Assembly (NCBI GenBank): GCA_963714205.1
Contig: CAVQNQ010000004.1
Coordinates: 744,001 to 808,000, forward strand
Length of the DNA stretch: 64,000 bases
Origin: CAVQNQ01 sp963714205
GTDB lineage: Bacteria; Acidobacteriota; Terriglobia; Bryobacterales; Bryobacteraceae
Direction: 5' to 3'
The translations under genes were made by a program, and so were the position numbers. The notes under the pieces are model-generated. The model was given only the letters and a program-made list of their open reading frames with translations, was not told where the DNA came from and searched no databases. Of this stretch, positions 7,065 through 16,723 are shown piece after piece; the stretch's first letter is position 1; each line of letters begins with the position of its first letter.

Positions 7065-10000
7065 ATGGGGATATCAATATCGCATTTGAAACGTCGCATG
7101 TGTCCACTGCGGGTTGTACTATGTCTAATCGTATTATTTTCATTCGCCGCCTGGTCCCAGGGACCCACGGGCGAAATTGTGGGAAGCATCGCCGACCAGA
7201 CCGGCGCGGTAGTGCCCAGCGCAACGGTCGTGATTACCAACATGGCCACCGGCGTGGCGCGCAGCATAACGAGCAACGCATCCGGAGTGTACGATGCGCC
7301 TGGATTGACTCCGGGAACTTATTCGGTACGCGTCACGGAAACCGGATTTGCATCCAGCCTGCTCTCTAACATTGTGGTCAGCGTGGACCAGGTGACTCGC
7401 CAGAACATCTCGCTGCAGATAGGCGACGTGAATCAAAGCGTCGAAGTGCAGGCCATGGCGACTACGCTCGATACCGAGACGACGACCATCGGCACGGTGA
7501 TCGAAAATCGGAGCATCGAGGATCTGCCGCTTAACGGACGCAATTACCTGCAGTTGGCCGAGCTGGTTCCCTCCGGAACCACCTATGGCCCAAATAACTC
7601 CATCGCCGTGGCGCGCGGAGGCGGAGACCGCTCCAATTTTCAGTTGAATCTGGCCGGGCAGCGCCTGGAATACGACCATTTCACCTTGGACGGCATCGAG
7701 AACACCGATCCGAACTTCGGCACATATCTGGTTCAGCCGTCCATCGACGCGATCCAGGAGTTCAACGTCGAGACGGGCACTTATAGCGCCGAATTCGGCC
7801 ACAACGTGACCCAGGTAAACGTGGTCACCAAGAGTGGCACCAACCAATACACCGGATCGATGTTCGAGTTCATCCGCAACACGGCGATGGACGCCAGGAA
7901 CTTCTTCCAGCAGCCCAATACTCCGGTCTCGATCCTCAGACGAAACCAATTTGGAGTCGTAGTAGGCGGTCCGATCGTGATTCCCCACGTAATCAACGGA
8001 CACGATAAATTGTTCTTCTTGTTCAATTACGAGGGCCAGCGGCAAAACCAGCAGACTCTTACCTATGGTAGTGTGCCTTTGCCTACCTACTTCACAGGCA
8101 ACTTTTCAGGTGTGAGCACCGTCATTTACGATCCGGCTCAGCGGGTGTTGAACGCCGCTGGAACAGCAGTCTCATCCCAGGCGCCCTTCCCCGGAAACAT
8201 CATCCCCGCGAGCAGGATCGCGCCGCAGTCCACCCTCGCCGCCTCGCTCTGGCCGGCGCCGAACGCCCCGGCGACGCAGGTAGCCAACGGGGTATATTCC
8301 AACAATTACCTAAACGATACGGAGTCCATATTTGATCGCCACGACGGAGAACTCGCGCGCGTCGACTGGCAGGCCAATGCGGACATGAACTTTCAGTTCC
8401 GCTACAGCCACGGCAACGAGCCGAGCTACGCGCCGGGCACCATCGCCGGCATGGGGCAGTTGAACACCGCGATTACGCACCAGGCCACGGTGGGAAATGT
8501 CTGGGTGATCAGCCCGACCAAACTGAATGAATTCAAGATTGGCATGAGCCGGCTGGAGGCCACCAACGCCAGCCTTCACGCGGGCAATCCGGACTTCGAC
8601 TATGTGAAGAAGCTGGGCATTCCTCTCGTGCTGGACACTCCCACGTTTTGGGGTATCCCCGGCATCACCCTCAATACCTTCACGGGTATCGGCGATGTAG
8701 GCGGCCTATACTCGGCTTGGGACACGGCCATCCAGGCGACCGACAATTTCTCGTGGACCCTGGGCAAACACAGTATCAAGTTCGGAGCGGATTTGGAGCG
8801 CACGCGTTACGATCAGACGGGCAACGACGCATGCCGGGGAATCATGCAGTTTACGGGCACGTATAGCAACTCGGCCGGCGGGTCCATCGCTCCCGTGAAT
8901 TCCGTGGCCGATTTCCTGTTGGGAGATGTCGGCGCACAGCAGGCTCAATTGGGCCTGGTGGCAGGCCAGTTGCGCCAGACGCAGTTCGGTGTTTATATCC
9001 AGGATCAATGGAAGGTCACGAATAAGTTGACCATCAACCTCGGCGTTCGGTATGAGCACGCGCCGGGGTGGAACGAAAAGCACGACCACCTCGTCGATGT
9101 GACCTGGGATTGGAGCAATTCGTTCGAGCCCACCTGGGTACGGCCGGGTAACGATTTCTTTGCAGGCAATCCGCCGTTTCCCTTGCCCGCGGGAATTCCG
9201 TACACTACGGGAAAATTTGGAGACACCACCTGGAAGACGGCCGAACTCCAATTCGGTCCGCGCCTGGGGTTCGCCTATAACCTGAATTCAAAGACCGTGA
9301 TCCGGACGGGATTTGGCATCTATTACCCGCACGAGATCGGCAACGTGGCCTTCGACGAGCTGCGCAACCAGCCCTTTACGATACGAATTAACAGTACTTC
9401 GAATGCGTTGATTCCAAACGCAACATGGACCAATCCGTTCCCGGTGTCGGCCATCTCCACAAACATCCCGACCTGGGTATGGGGCGATCCCCAGCCGTGG
9501 ACTCCGCAATGGACATTCAACATCCAGCGCGCACTGACCAGCTCCACGACCCTCGAAGTGGGCTATCAGGGTTCGGCCGCCATACACTTGCAGCGCACGA
9601 TCTACTACAACGACTCGCCCCCCGCGCCAACCGTAAACAACCGGAACTTACTGCGTCCGTGGCCGGAGTTCGCATTCGTCCAGTCGGTCGAGGCCGCCAG
9701 CCACTCTAATTACAACGCCCTGCAGGCGCGTGTGCAGCATCGCTTCGCGCAGGGATTCACTTTGCTGAGTTCATTTAGCTGGGAGAAATCCATCGATAAT
9801 GGCAGCGGCGTCCGTCAGGCCGGCAGCGATTCTTACGTTCCTCCGAACGGGGCCAATCTGGCCGCCGAACGCGGACTTTCCGCTTTCAACTTCGGGAAGA
9901 AATGGACCACTTCCGGTCTCTATACACTGCCCTTCGGAAAGGGCCAGCACCTGCTCTCCCACGTGAACGGATTGGTCAACGGGTTCATCGGAGGATGGCA

Positions 10001-10451
10001 GGCGGGGGGCATCCTGACCTTCGAGGGTGGGTTCCCCTTCTCGATGAGTTGCACGAGCGGGTCATATCAGAACACCGACGGCGGATGCCGGCCGGATGCA
10101 ACCGGAATCAGTCCGGTCCTGCCGAATCCCGGTCCCAGCCTGTGGTATAACCCGGCCGCCTTTGTCAATCGCCTGAACTTCGTGGCAGGTGTCGGTCCTT
10201 ACACATTCGGCAACGACGGGAGGAACAACGTCGTGGGTCCCGGACTCGCGGACCTGGATGGCTCGATGTTCAAGTCCTTTTCCATCTCCGAACGGGTGCA
10301 CCTGGACTTCCGCGGGGAAATGTTCAACCTGATGAACCACCCGATCCTCAACCAGCCCGCCACAACCGTGGGCGTCGCGGGCGAAGGACAGATTACCTCG
10401 ACGCGCGTTCCTTCGCGGCAGATCCAGTTAGGATTGAAGCTGCGATTCTGA
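7065..10451 (+). CDS. Oar-like TonB-dependent outer-membrane receptor with carboxypeptidase-regulatory domain
   Basis: About 1128 residues from ATG7065 (ATG7053 is also in frame). A signal peptide (SLIV-type core LRVVLCLIVLFSFAAW, cleavage near AWS-Q) is followed by a carboxypeptidase-regulatory-like beta sandwich (about residues 30-115, GEIVGSIADQTGAVVPSA). Next come the plug (ENRSIEDLPLNGRNYLQL, VNVVTKSGTNQYTG) and a long beta-barrel ending in the aromatic QIQLGLKLRF typical of outer-membrane insertion. This family is strongly expanded in Acidobacteria and takes up large ligands, probably glycans or other polymers, using TonB energy. The ligand cannot be told. A GC-rich hairpin follows the stop at 10499-10525. 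Confidence 0.95.
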   Translation: MGISISHLKRRMCPLRVVLCLIVLFSFAAWSQGPTGEIVGSIADQTGAVVPSATVVITNMATGVARSITSNASGVYDAPGLTPGTYSVRVTETGFASSLLSNIVVSVDQVTRQNISLQIGDVNQSVEVQAMATTLDTETTTIGTVIENRSIEDLPLNGRNYLQLAELVPSGTTYGPNNSIAVARGGGDRSNFQLNLAGQRLEYDHFTLDGIENTDPNFGTYLVQPSIDAIQEFNVETGTYSAEFGHNVTQVNVVTKSGTNQYTGSMFEFIRNTAMDARNFFQQPNTPVSILRRNQFGVVVGGPIVIPHVINGHDKLFFLFNYEGQRQNQQTLTYGSVPLPTYFTGNFSGVSTVIYDPAQRVLNAAGTAVSSQAPFPGNIIPASRIAPQSTLAASLWPAPNAPATQVANGVYSNNYLNDTESIFDRHDGELARVDWQANADMNFQFRYSHGNEPSYAPGTIAGMGQLNTAITHQATVGNVWVISPTKLNEFKIGMSRLEATNASLHAGNPDFDYVKKLGIPLVLDTPTFWGIPGITLNTFTGIGDVGGLYSAWDTAIQATDNFSWTLGKHSIKFGADLERTRYDQTGNDACRGIMQFTGTYSNSAGGSIAPVNSVADFLLGDVGAQQAQLGLVAGQLRQTQFGVYIQDQWKVTNKLTINLGVRYEHAPGWNEKHDHLVDVTWDWSNSFEPTWVRPGNDFFAGNPPFPLPAGIPYTTGKFGDTTWKTAELQFGPRLGFAYNLNSKTVIRTGFGIYYPHEIGNVAFDELRNQPFTIRINSTSNALIPNATWTNPFPVSAISTNIPTWVWGDPQPWTPQWTFNIQRALTSSTTLEVGYQGSAAIHLQRTIYYNDSPPAPTVNNRNLLRPWPEFAFVQSVEAASHSNYNALQARVQHRFAQGFTLLSSFSWEKSIDNGSGVRQAGSDSYVPPNGANLAAERGLSAFNFGKKWTTSGLYTLPFGKGQHLLSHVNGLVNGFIGGWQAGGILTFEGGFPFSMSCTSGSYQNTDGGCRPDATGISPVLPNPGPSLWYNPAAFVNRLNFVAGVGPYTFGNDGRNNVVGPGLADLDGSMFKSFSISERVHLDFRGEMFNLMNHPILNQPATTVGVAGEGQITSTRVPSRQIQLGLKLRF

Positions 10452-10498
10452 TCGACCCGGCGAAGCGGCATAACCGTCTGTCGGGTGCTAGGTATCAT

Positions 10499-10525
10499 GG
10501 GCTGCCGCGCGACCGCCGGCGGCCC
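10499..10525 (+). terminator. GC-rich hairpin after the TonB receptor
   Basis: GGGCTGCCG pairs with CGGCGGCCC over nine positions (one G-T) around a nine-base loop, 48 bases after the receptor stop. No run of T follows, so it may be a weak terminator or an mRNA 3' stabiliser rather than a classical intrinsic terminator. Confidence 0.4.
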
Positions 10526-10621
10526 ATGTGAATTGGCGTTAACATATTGGCAGTATGAGCCATGCGTGTGGTTCGGCTTAAGGCTAGGATCTCAGGACGG
10601 GTCCCCGGGGAGGACGTGATT

Positions 10622-11362
10622 GTGGCTAAGGGTGATACAGTACTTGATCGGATCATCGAGCATCTGGATTTGCCTTCGGAAACCACCAGGCGGGGCTTCT
10701 TACGAGTCAACTTGCGCGCTGCCGCCGCCCTGCCGGTTCTCGGGGCATTGGCTGCCGGGTCCACCAAATCGCCTCTGATCATAATCGATAACGCCGAGGG
10801 CCTGGTGGTGGCGGACACCACCAGGTGCGTCGGCTGCAAACGCTGCGAGACCGCATGTACGGAGTTCAATGAAGGCAGGGCGCAGCCGTCGCTGGCGCGC
10901 ATCAAGGTCTCGCGCAACTACAACTTCGGCCCGCGCGGGCAACAAGCCGGGATGTTCCGGGGTATGGGGGAGTTCGGCAATTTCCGGGTGGTCCAGGATA
11001 CCTGCAAGCAGTGCCCGCATCCGGTTCCCTGCGCGACCGCCTGCCCGCACAGCGCAATCGTGCTGGAGCCGAAAACCAAGGCGCGGATGGTAGACCAGAA
11101 CAAGTGTGTGGGCTGCAGGATGTGCCAGGTGGCTTGTCCGTGGGAAATGATGACCTTCGACGAGTCCGCGGGCAAAGCCAGCAAGTGTTTCCTCTGCAAT
11201 GGGGCGCCGGAGTGCGTTCAGGCCTGTACTACAGGGGCTCTCCGGTATGTCTCGTGGCGCGATCTGTCCAAGGCAATTCCAATTCGGCGGGGCGCGTTTC
11301 CAGTAACTAGAGATTACAAATCGGCCGGGTGCGGTAACTGTCATTCTATAGGGAAATTATAA
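10622..11362 (+). CDS. YdhY-like 4Fe-4S poly-ferredoxin with twin-arginine-like leader
   Basis: About 246 residues. I chose GTG10622 because GGGGAGGA at 10607-10614 sits 7 bases upstream; a start at 10562 lacks such a site. Many cysteines fall in ferredoxin CxxCxxCxxxC patterns (CVGCKRCETAC, CKQC...CATAC, CVGCRMCQVAC, CFLC...CVQAC), enough for about four 4Fe-4S clusters. The order, the GLVVAD lead-in and an RIKVSRNYNFG segment match my memory of E. coli YdhY. Near the N terminus TTRRGFLR followed by a hydrophobic stretch resembles a Tat signal, which would place it outside the membrane. It ends 2 bases before the aldehyde oxidoreductase gene and is probably its electron partner. Confidence 0.87.
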   Translation: MAKGDTVLDRIIEHLDLPSETTRRGFLRVNLRAAAALPVLGALAAGSTKSPLIIIDNAEGLVVADTTRCVGCKRCETACTEFNEGRAQPSLARIKVSRNYNFGPRGQQAGMFRGMGEFGNFRVVQDTCKQCPHPVPCATACPHSAIVLEPKTKARMVDQNKCVGCRMCQVACPWEMMTFDESAGKASKCFLCNGAPECVQACTTGALRYVSWRDLSKAIPIRRGAFPVTRDYKSAGCGNCHSIGKL

Positions 11363-11364
11363 TC

Positions 11365-13520
11365 ATGCCTACATACGGAGGCTGGACTGGCAAAACCCTA
11401 CGCGTCAACCTCTCGAGCGGGAAAATCTCGACTGAGGATACCATCGCCAAATACAAGGACTATCTGGGCGGCAAGGGCGTGGGTTATCGGGTCCTTTGGG
11501 ACGAAGTGCCCGCCGGGACCAAGGGTTTCGACGAAGCCAATAAGATCATCATGGGGGTGGGTCCACTAACGGGAACCAGCGCTCCCTCCTCCGGACGCAC
11601 TTCGATTACCACCATCTTTCCCACATCGTACCCTTGGGAACTGGTGGCGGCCGGGCACATGGGCGGCCACTGGGGCGCGGAGGTCAAGTATGCGGGGTGG
11701 GATAACGTCATCATCGAGGGAAAATCCGAAAAGCCCGTCTACATTGCCATCGTGGATAGCAAGGTGGAGATCCGCGACGCCTCGCATCTTTGGGGCAACG
11801 GCATATATCGGGCCACCACCTCGATCTGCCAGGAAATGGGACCGGAGACGCAAGTTGCGGCTATCGGCCAGGCAGGCGAGAACCTGGTCCGGCTCTCAGT
11901 CGTGAACAACGCTTATTCCCACTCCGCCGGGGGTGTGGGTGCCGTGTTCGGCTCCAAGAAACTCAAAGCCGTCGCTGTCAGGGGAACCGGCGCGGTGAGG
12001 ATCGCGGCGGACAAGCAGGAATGGAAGAAACTCACGCGCTACGCTCTGTCGATCATGGGCGCGAACAACAACAATGTCGTCCCCAGCACGCGTCAACCTT
12101 GGGCTGAGTATTTCGCTCCCATGAGCCGCTGGACGGCCCGCAAGGGGCTTTACTGGGGCGCCGCCGATCCGCCGGTGGAAACGGGCGAGTGCCTTCCCGA
12201 AGACTTGAACCGTATCGGGATGCGCACCATGAAAGCCACCTACGATATGGGTCCGCTCGCGGAGAAGTACACCGTCCGGATGGGGGGTTGCTCGTCCTGC
12301 CCGATCAGGTGCCATTCTCACGTCGAAGTGCCTCAGATGGAGGAGAAGTACGGACTCAGCCGTTACGCCGCGAGCACGTGCACCAGGTTGACAGCCGGAA
12401 CCTCAGGCTTCATCGAATCCTACCCCGAAGGGCGAAACGGGCTGGCTGCCGTCGAAGCTAATATTGTCGCCGAACACATGCTCGACGATTACGGGATCTG
12501 GGATAACTATCATCAATTGTCGCGGGATTTTAATTATATATGCAGAAGTGGTTTGGCTAAGTCACGTCTTTCCGCCGACGAATATAAGTCCATCCCCTGG
12601 GAAAAGCGTGAAAAAGGGGACCCCAGTTTTCTCCAGGATATTTACAGGCGCATCGCTTTTCGCGAGGGCGAGTTGGGCAGCGTTCTGGGTGAAGGCTCCG
12701 GCCTGATGGCCAAGCTTTGGAATTTCCCAGAGGCGTATTTCAACGATATGCGGGTAGACCTCTGGAAGATGGGACACCCGCGGCACCACGCGAACGAGGA
12801 AGTGGGACAGACCGGGGTGTTGGTCAACATGAATTACAATGCCAACATCATGTGCCACTCTCACCGCAACTTCATCACTTGCGGCCTTCCCACCAACGTA
12901 CTCCAAACGCTTGGGGAGAAGCTTTGGGGACCCGGTGCGGTTGACGCACCGCGCAATTATACTCCGATGAACGAGGCTAAGGCGCGATTTGCAGTTTGGT
13001 CGCTGTTGCGCGACGAATTGCATGACTCCCTGACGCTCTGTAACTGGATGTACCCACTGGCGAGCTCGCCATTAAAATCGCGTAATTACGAAGGCGACAA
13101 TGCCATCGAATCGAAGCTCTATTCGCTGGTGACCGGCGATAAGAAGGACGTCGCGGAGTTGGACCTGGTAGCCGAACGCATTTTCAATCTGCACCGGGCA
13201 CTGACGGTGCGAGACATGAATACGTCGGACATGCGCTCCAAACACGACACCATTCCTGATTACGTTTTCGACGACCCACAGGTCGGGTTTGGAGGAGGCC
13301 CGGAAGGTCGCAGGACACCTCCGAGCGGGCCGCCACCTAAACCGTTTACGCCTGGCACCGCCAGAATGGACCGCGCCGATATGGAAGTCGGCAAGGACAT
13401 GTACTACGAAACGCTGGGGTGGGACAAGAAGACGGGATCGCCCACGCGCGCGACGCTCGAGAAGCTTGGCCTGAAAGACGTGGCGGACAAATTGGCTCAG
13501 ATGGGCTCTTGCCCGCGTAG
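11365..13520 (+). CDS. aldehyde ferredoxin oxidoreductase family (YdhV-like) tungsten/molybdenum enzyme, frameshift at 3' end
   Basis: The natural protein is about 718 residues. Family marks are the N-terminal GWTGKTLRVNLSSG, GKGVGYRVLW, GPLTGTSAPSSGRTS, AAGHMGGHWGAEVKYAGWD and HSAGGVGAVFGSKKLKAV, plus a cluster-binding C309-x2-C312-x3-C316 (GGCSSCPIRC) with a possible fourth Cys in NYICRSG. These enzymes bind a pterin cofactor and oxidise aldehydes or related substrates. The frame as given runs on to 13722, reading the next gene out of frame. Inserting one base at 13504-13506 gives QMGLLPA and a TAG at 13518-13520, 6 bases before the next start. I infer a one-base deletion or sequencing error. 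Neighbours match ydhY-ydhV-ydhW. Confidence 0.88.
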
Positions 13521-13526
13521 TTTTGC

Positions 13527-14087
13527 ATGGGAGAGACCCGCATGCCCGAGTCGCGCGATCCAAATCTTGTTGAGAGGCTGGAGGCCCTGGCAACCGATGT
13601 CCGCGCGGCATCGCGCTCCGCGAGCGTGGTCAGGCTCGATCAAGTATGGACCGGGAGTGAAGACGAATTTCCGAAATCTCTGCGGTCGGATGGATTATCG
13701 GGATTGGATGACATCGCCCTGATCCGGGACCACGGACAGACTTATCTTTATTCCGAACGGCACATGACCCGCCAATATGCGGAGGCCGCCGCCAGGGCCG
13801 AGTGCGAGGACATTCGACATATCATCGCCGAAACGGTACGGGCCGACTCCGCCACCTACCCCCGCCCGACTTCGGTTGAGAGCTTTACCGAGCCACCATT
13901 CCGGGTCTCGCCGGCCTCCCTGAATGCAGCCGTAGACGGGATCTCAGACGATCCAAGATATGCCGACATCCAAGCAGTGCTGGCCTCCGACGGGTCTCGC
14001 TTCCTGTTTTCCTCCCATCACATGGACCCTCTGTACGCGGCATCGTTAGCCGAGTGGATAGCCGTGGGGAGCCTGACAAACCTCTGA
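13527..14087 (+). CDS. unknown protein, third gene of the Ydh-like oxidoreductase cluster (possible YdhW counterpart)
   Basis: A predicted soluble protein of 186 residues, mixed charge, without membrane segment, signal peptide or clustered cysteines. I do not recognise the sequence. Its position after ydhY- and ydhV-like genes matches ydhW in enterobacteria, so a role in assembling or serving the oxidoreductase is possible. That rests on order alone. Two similar segments seem present (GLSGLDDIALIRDHGQTYLYSERHMTRQYAEA and SDDPRYADIQAV...FLFSSHHMDPLYAAS), suggesting an internal duplication of about 80 residues. ATG13527 is used; ATG13542 (MPESRD) is an alternative. Confidence 0.75.
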   Translation: MGETRMPESRDPNLVERLEALATDVRAASRSASVVRLDQVWTGSEDEFPKSLRSDGLSGLDDIALIRDHGQTYLYSERHMTRQYAEAAARAECEDIRHIIAETVRADSATYPRPTSVESFTEPPFRVSPASLNAAVDGISDDPRYADIQAVLASDGSRFLFSSHHMDPLYAASLAEWIAVGSLTNL

Positions 14088-14160
14088 CGAGGCTACGCCT
14101 CAGACGACACCCATTTCAGTTGCAGTGAGGCTCGGCGGTTCGATTAAAATAGAGCCGATT

Positions 14161-15657
14161 ATGCCGGAGCTGGCTGTCAGCCGAGTCGCACCGGCGCGCA
14201 TCGCCGCCGCGATCGTGATCCTCGGCGCCCTCGCCGCCGGACTCAACGGGATCGGGCGGAGTCTGTGGCTGGACGAGGCGTGGGTCGCCAACTCCCTTAA
14301 CGCTCCGACACTGTCCGGGATGCTTGTCTATCCCGGCTGGCTGCAGTCCAATCCGCCGCTGTTTCTGATTTTCTCCCGGACGGCAGTTCGGGTGTTGGGC
14401 CTTTCGAACGCTTCGTTTCGAATCGTGCCGCTGTTGTTTTCCTTCTTGGCGATCGCGGCGATGCTGGCTGCCAGCGGTCGGATTTTCGTCCCCTCCTTCG
14501 CTGTGCTGGCTTCGGCGTTGGTCGCGCTTCATCCAAGCGCCATTGAGTTCTCCCACACTCTAAAACCATACAGCGAGGAACTGGCCGCCACCGCCATGCT
14601 GATTCTGGCCACCATCTGCTATCTTAAACAGCCGGGCAGTCGGCAATACTTATGGTTGCTCGCGGCCGCCGGCATTTCCATGCCGCTGGCGTACTCCTCG
14701 GCGTTCCTTTTTCCGGGCGTCTTTTTGGCGGTCGGCGCAACCTGCGCGCCGGATCGCGGCAAACGAATCGCGCTCCTTGCGGCTGTGACCGGCGGGAGTT
14801 TTCTGATCATCTACTGGTTCTGCATTCGCCCGAATGTCTCTCCCGAACTGTATGCTTTCTGGGCCGCCGACGCCGACAACCGCATTACGGCGGGTTTGGT
14901 GGCGGCGCTGTTGGGCTGTGTCGGCGCGGTGGTTCCCGCGGTCCTAAGGCTGTTTCGGGGGACGGCCGGCTGGCGGGATTGGACCCGAATCGTGTGCTTC
15001 CTCCCTTGCTTGTTGCTAGGCGCCAGTCGCGCGCTGGGATGGTATCCCGCCAGTCGTCGCACGCTCCTGTTCCTGCTTCCGTGTTTCTTCCTGCTCGTCA
15101 TGATGGTCGCGGACGATCTGACCCGGCGGCTCACGACGCCAAAACGAGCATTGAATATAGCCGCTTTCGGATTGACATTGGTGATTGTTTCCAGGGCGAT
15201 CACAGGCCAGCTCATCGGACCACCCGACCAATCCGGCGAGAATTTTGCCGGCGCGGTTGGCTTCCTGCAACACCGCGTGGCAACCGGAGATATCGTGCTC
15301 GTGCACGCGTGCTGTAAGGAGGGCTTTGAGTTATACGCAGCCATGTACGGCTGGCAAAAGCCGCCGGTCATCTACGGCGAAACGGGATGGCCCTGCTGCG
15401 CACGAGGGAAGGACGCGCGGCCAGGCGCGTCGACCAAGCCAGCGGCGCTTCAGGATCTCGATTCCAAGATCCCGCGTGGGTTCTCGGGCCGTATTTGGCT
15501 GCTCTACACCACCAGGCCCACGCACTGGGCCTACGTCGGATTAGACGAAGGGAACCTCTGGAGAAATCATGTGTGGGACCGGGGCTGTCCGCCAGGGCCC
15601 TATTTTGACTTTGGGAACCTGACTGTCAGCCCCATGAACTGTGCTGAAGTTCGCTAA
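14161..15657 (+). CDS. polytopic membrane glycosyltransferase-like protein (GT-C, dolichyl-phosphate-mannose mannosyltransferase type)
   Basis: About 498 residues from ATG14161 (GTG14125 would add 12). The protein has about ten hydrophobic segments. Its first loop, SLWLDEAWVANSLNAP, holds the Asp-Glu typical of GT-C enzymes such as ArnT/PMT, and HPSAIEFSHTLKPYSEE follows in the next loop. A C-terminal soluble part contains several cysteines (HACCKEGFELY, GWPCCARGKDARPG). Such enzymes move a sugar from a lipid carrier to a protein or lipid on the outside face. Donor and acceptor are unknown. It is a lone gene after the oxidoreductase cluster. Confidence 0.78.
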   Translation: MPELAVSRVAPARIAAAIVILGALAAGLNGIGRSLWLDEAWVANSLNAPTLSGMLVYPGWLQSNPPLFLIFSRTAVRVLGLSNASFRIVPLLFSFLAIAAMLAASGRIFVPSFAVLASALVALHPSAIEFSHTLKPYSEELAATAMLILATICYLKQPGSRQYLWLLAAAGISMPLAYSSAFLFPGVFLAVGATCAPDRGKRIALLAAVTGGSFLIIYWFCIRPNVSPELYAFWAADADNRITAGLVAALLGCVGAVVPAVLRLFRGTAGWRDWTRIVCFLPCLLLGASRALGWYPASRRTLLFLLPCFFLLVMMVADDLTRRLTTPKRALNIAAFGLTLVIVSRAITGQLIGPPDQSGENFAGAVGFLQHRVATGDIVLVHACCKEGFELYAAMYGWQKPPVIYGETGWPCCARGKDARPGASTKPAALQDLDSKIPRGFSGRIWLLYTTRPTHWAYVGLDEGNLWRNHVWDRGCPPGPYFDFGNLTVSPMNCAEVR

Positions 15658-15747
15658 GAGCGGCCGTGGGCGCAACACCCAGGCCGGAATGCACGCCGGC
15701 GTCGGCCAGCGCCTCCATGAGAGAAAGTAACTTAAGATGGAGGGATC

Positions 15748-16707
15748 ATGAAACCCGCCTTCAGCCTCTTGTTGAGCGCCGCCGCGTGGTCACTCGCCGG
15801 ATCCGCGCAGGTTCAGATCGCCCCCGGCCCCGAGAAGGTCCGGGTTGAGATCGGCGGGCGGCCCTTCACCGATTTCTACGTGGCGGGAGCCGGTCTCACC
15901 AAGCCCTACCTGCACCCCTTGCGCGCAGCGTCGGGGACCTATGTCACGCGCATGTGGCCCATGGAGAACGTGCCGGAGGAAGAGAAGACGCCAAAAGACC
16001 ACCTGCACCAGCGGGGACTCTGGTTCGGCCATGAGAAGGTGAACGGCCTGGATTTCTGGAACATCGATGCTTCCTATACCACCCCCAACCGCGGCACGAT
16101 CGTGCTGCGCAAACTCGGGGACGTGATGAGCGGCCAGGACCGGGGATCGATCGCCGCCACCTTCGAGTGGACGGATCTGGCGGGCCGCGTGCTGCTCACA
16201 GAGTCGCGCGTGATGACGTTCTACGCCGATCCCCGGCTGCGCATCGTGGATTTCGACATCACCCTCACGCCCGCCGTCAAGGTGACCTTCGGCGATGCCA
16301 AGGACGGCGCGTTCGGCCTGCGCCTGCGTCCGGCGCTCCAGGAAGATCACGGGAGCGGGCACATCGTGAACTCGGATGGCCTTTCGGGCGAGAAGGGGGC
16401 TTGGGGGAAGCCGGCCAACTGGTGCGACTACTCGGGCGAGATCGCCGGCGAAGAACTGGGGATCGCCATCCTCGATCACCCCGCCAATCCGCACCATCCG
16501 GTGCGCTGGCATGTGCGCGGCTACGGCCTCTTCGCCGCCAACCCGTTCGGCCTCGCGGCCTTCACCAACGACAAATCGCTGGATGGATCTCTCACCGTGG
16601 AACCCGGCCAGACCCTGCGCTACCGTTACCGCGTGATCATCCACCCCGGCGACGCGAAGACCGCCGATATCGCCGGCCTCTGGCAGAAGTATTCCAGCGG
16701 GAATTGA
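15748..16707 (+). CDS. PmoA-like (DUF6807) secreted protein
   Basis: A protein of 319 residues with a signal peptide (FSLLLSAAAWSLAGSAQ) and start ATG15748 behind a GGAGGG site. The body shows the DUF6807 'PmoA family' pattern: FTDFYVAGAGLTKPYLHPL, HLHQRGLWFGHEKVNG.DFW and a late HPANPHHPVRWHVRGYGLFAANPFG block. The family is abundant in Acidobacteria, Planctomycetes and Bacteroidetes, often near carbohydrate genes. It is not related in function to methane monooxygenase despite the name, and the biochemical role is unknown. Predicted periplasmic or secreted. Confidence 0.85.
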   Translation: MKPAFSLLLSAAAWSLAGSAQVQIAPGPEKVRVEIGGRPFTDFYVAGAGLTKPYLHPLRAASGTYVTRMWPMENVPEEEKTPKDHLHQRGLWFGHEKVNGLDFWNIDASYTTPNRGTIVLRKLGDVMSGQDRGSIAATFEWTDLAGRVLLTESRVMTFYADPRLRIVDFDITLTPAVKVTFGDAKDGAFGLRLRPALQEDHGSGHIVNSDGLSGEKGAWGKPANWCDYSGEIAGEELGIAILDHPANPHHPVRWHVRGYGLFAANPFGLAAFTNDKSLDGSLTVEPGQTLRYRYRVIIHPGDAKTADIAGLWQKYSSGN

Positions 16708-16708
16708 C

Positions 16709-16723
16709 GGCGCGGCCCGCGCC
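16709..16723. terminator. compact GC hairpin between convergent genes
   Basis: GGCGCG and CGCGCC form a six-pair stem with a three-base loop, just after the stop of the PmoA-like gene and touching the stop codon of the convergent gene. It could serve both directions, but no T run follows on either strand. Confidence 0.3.
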
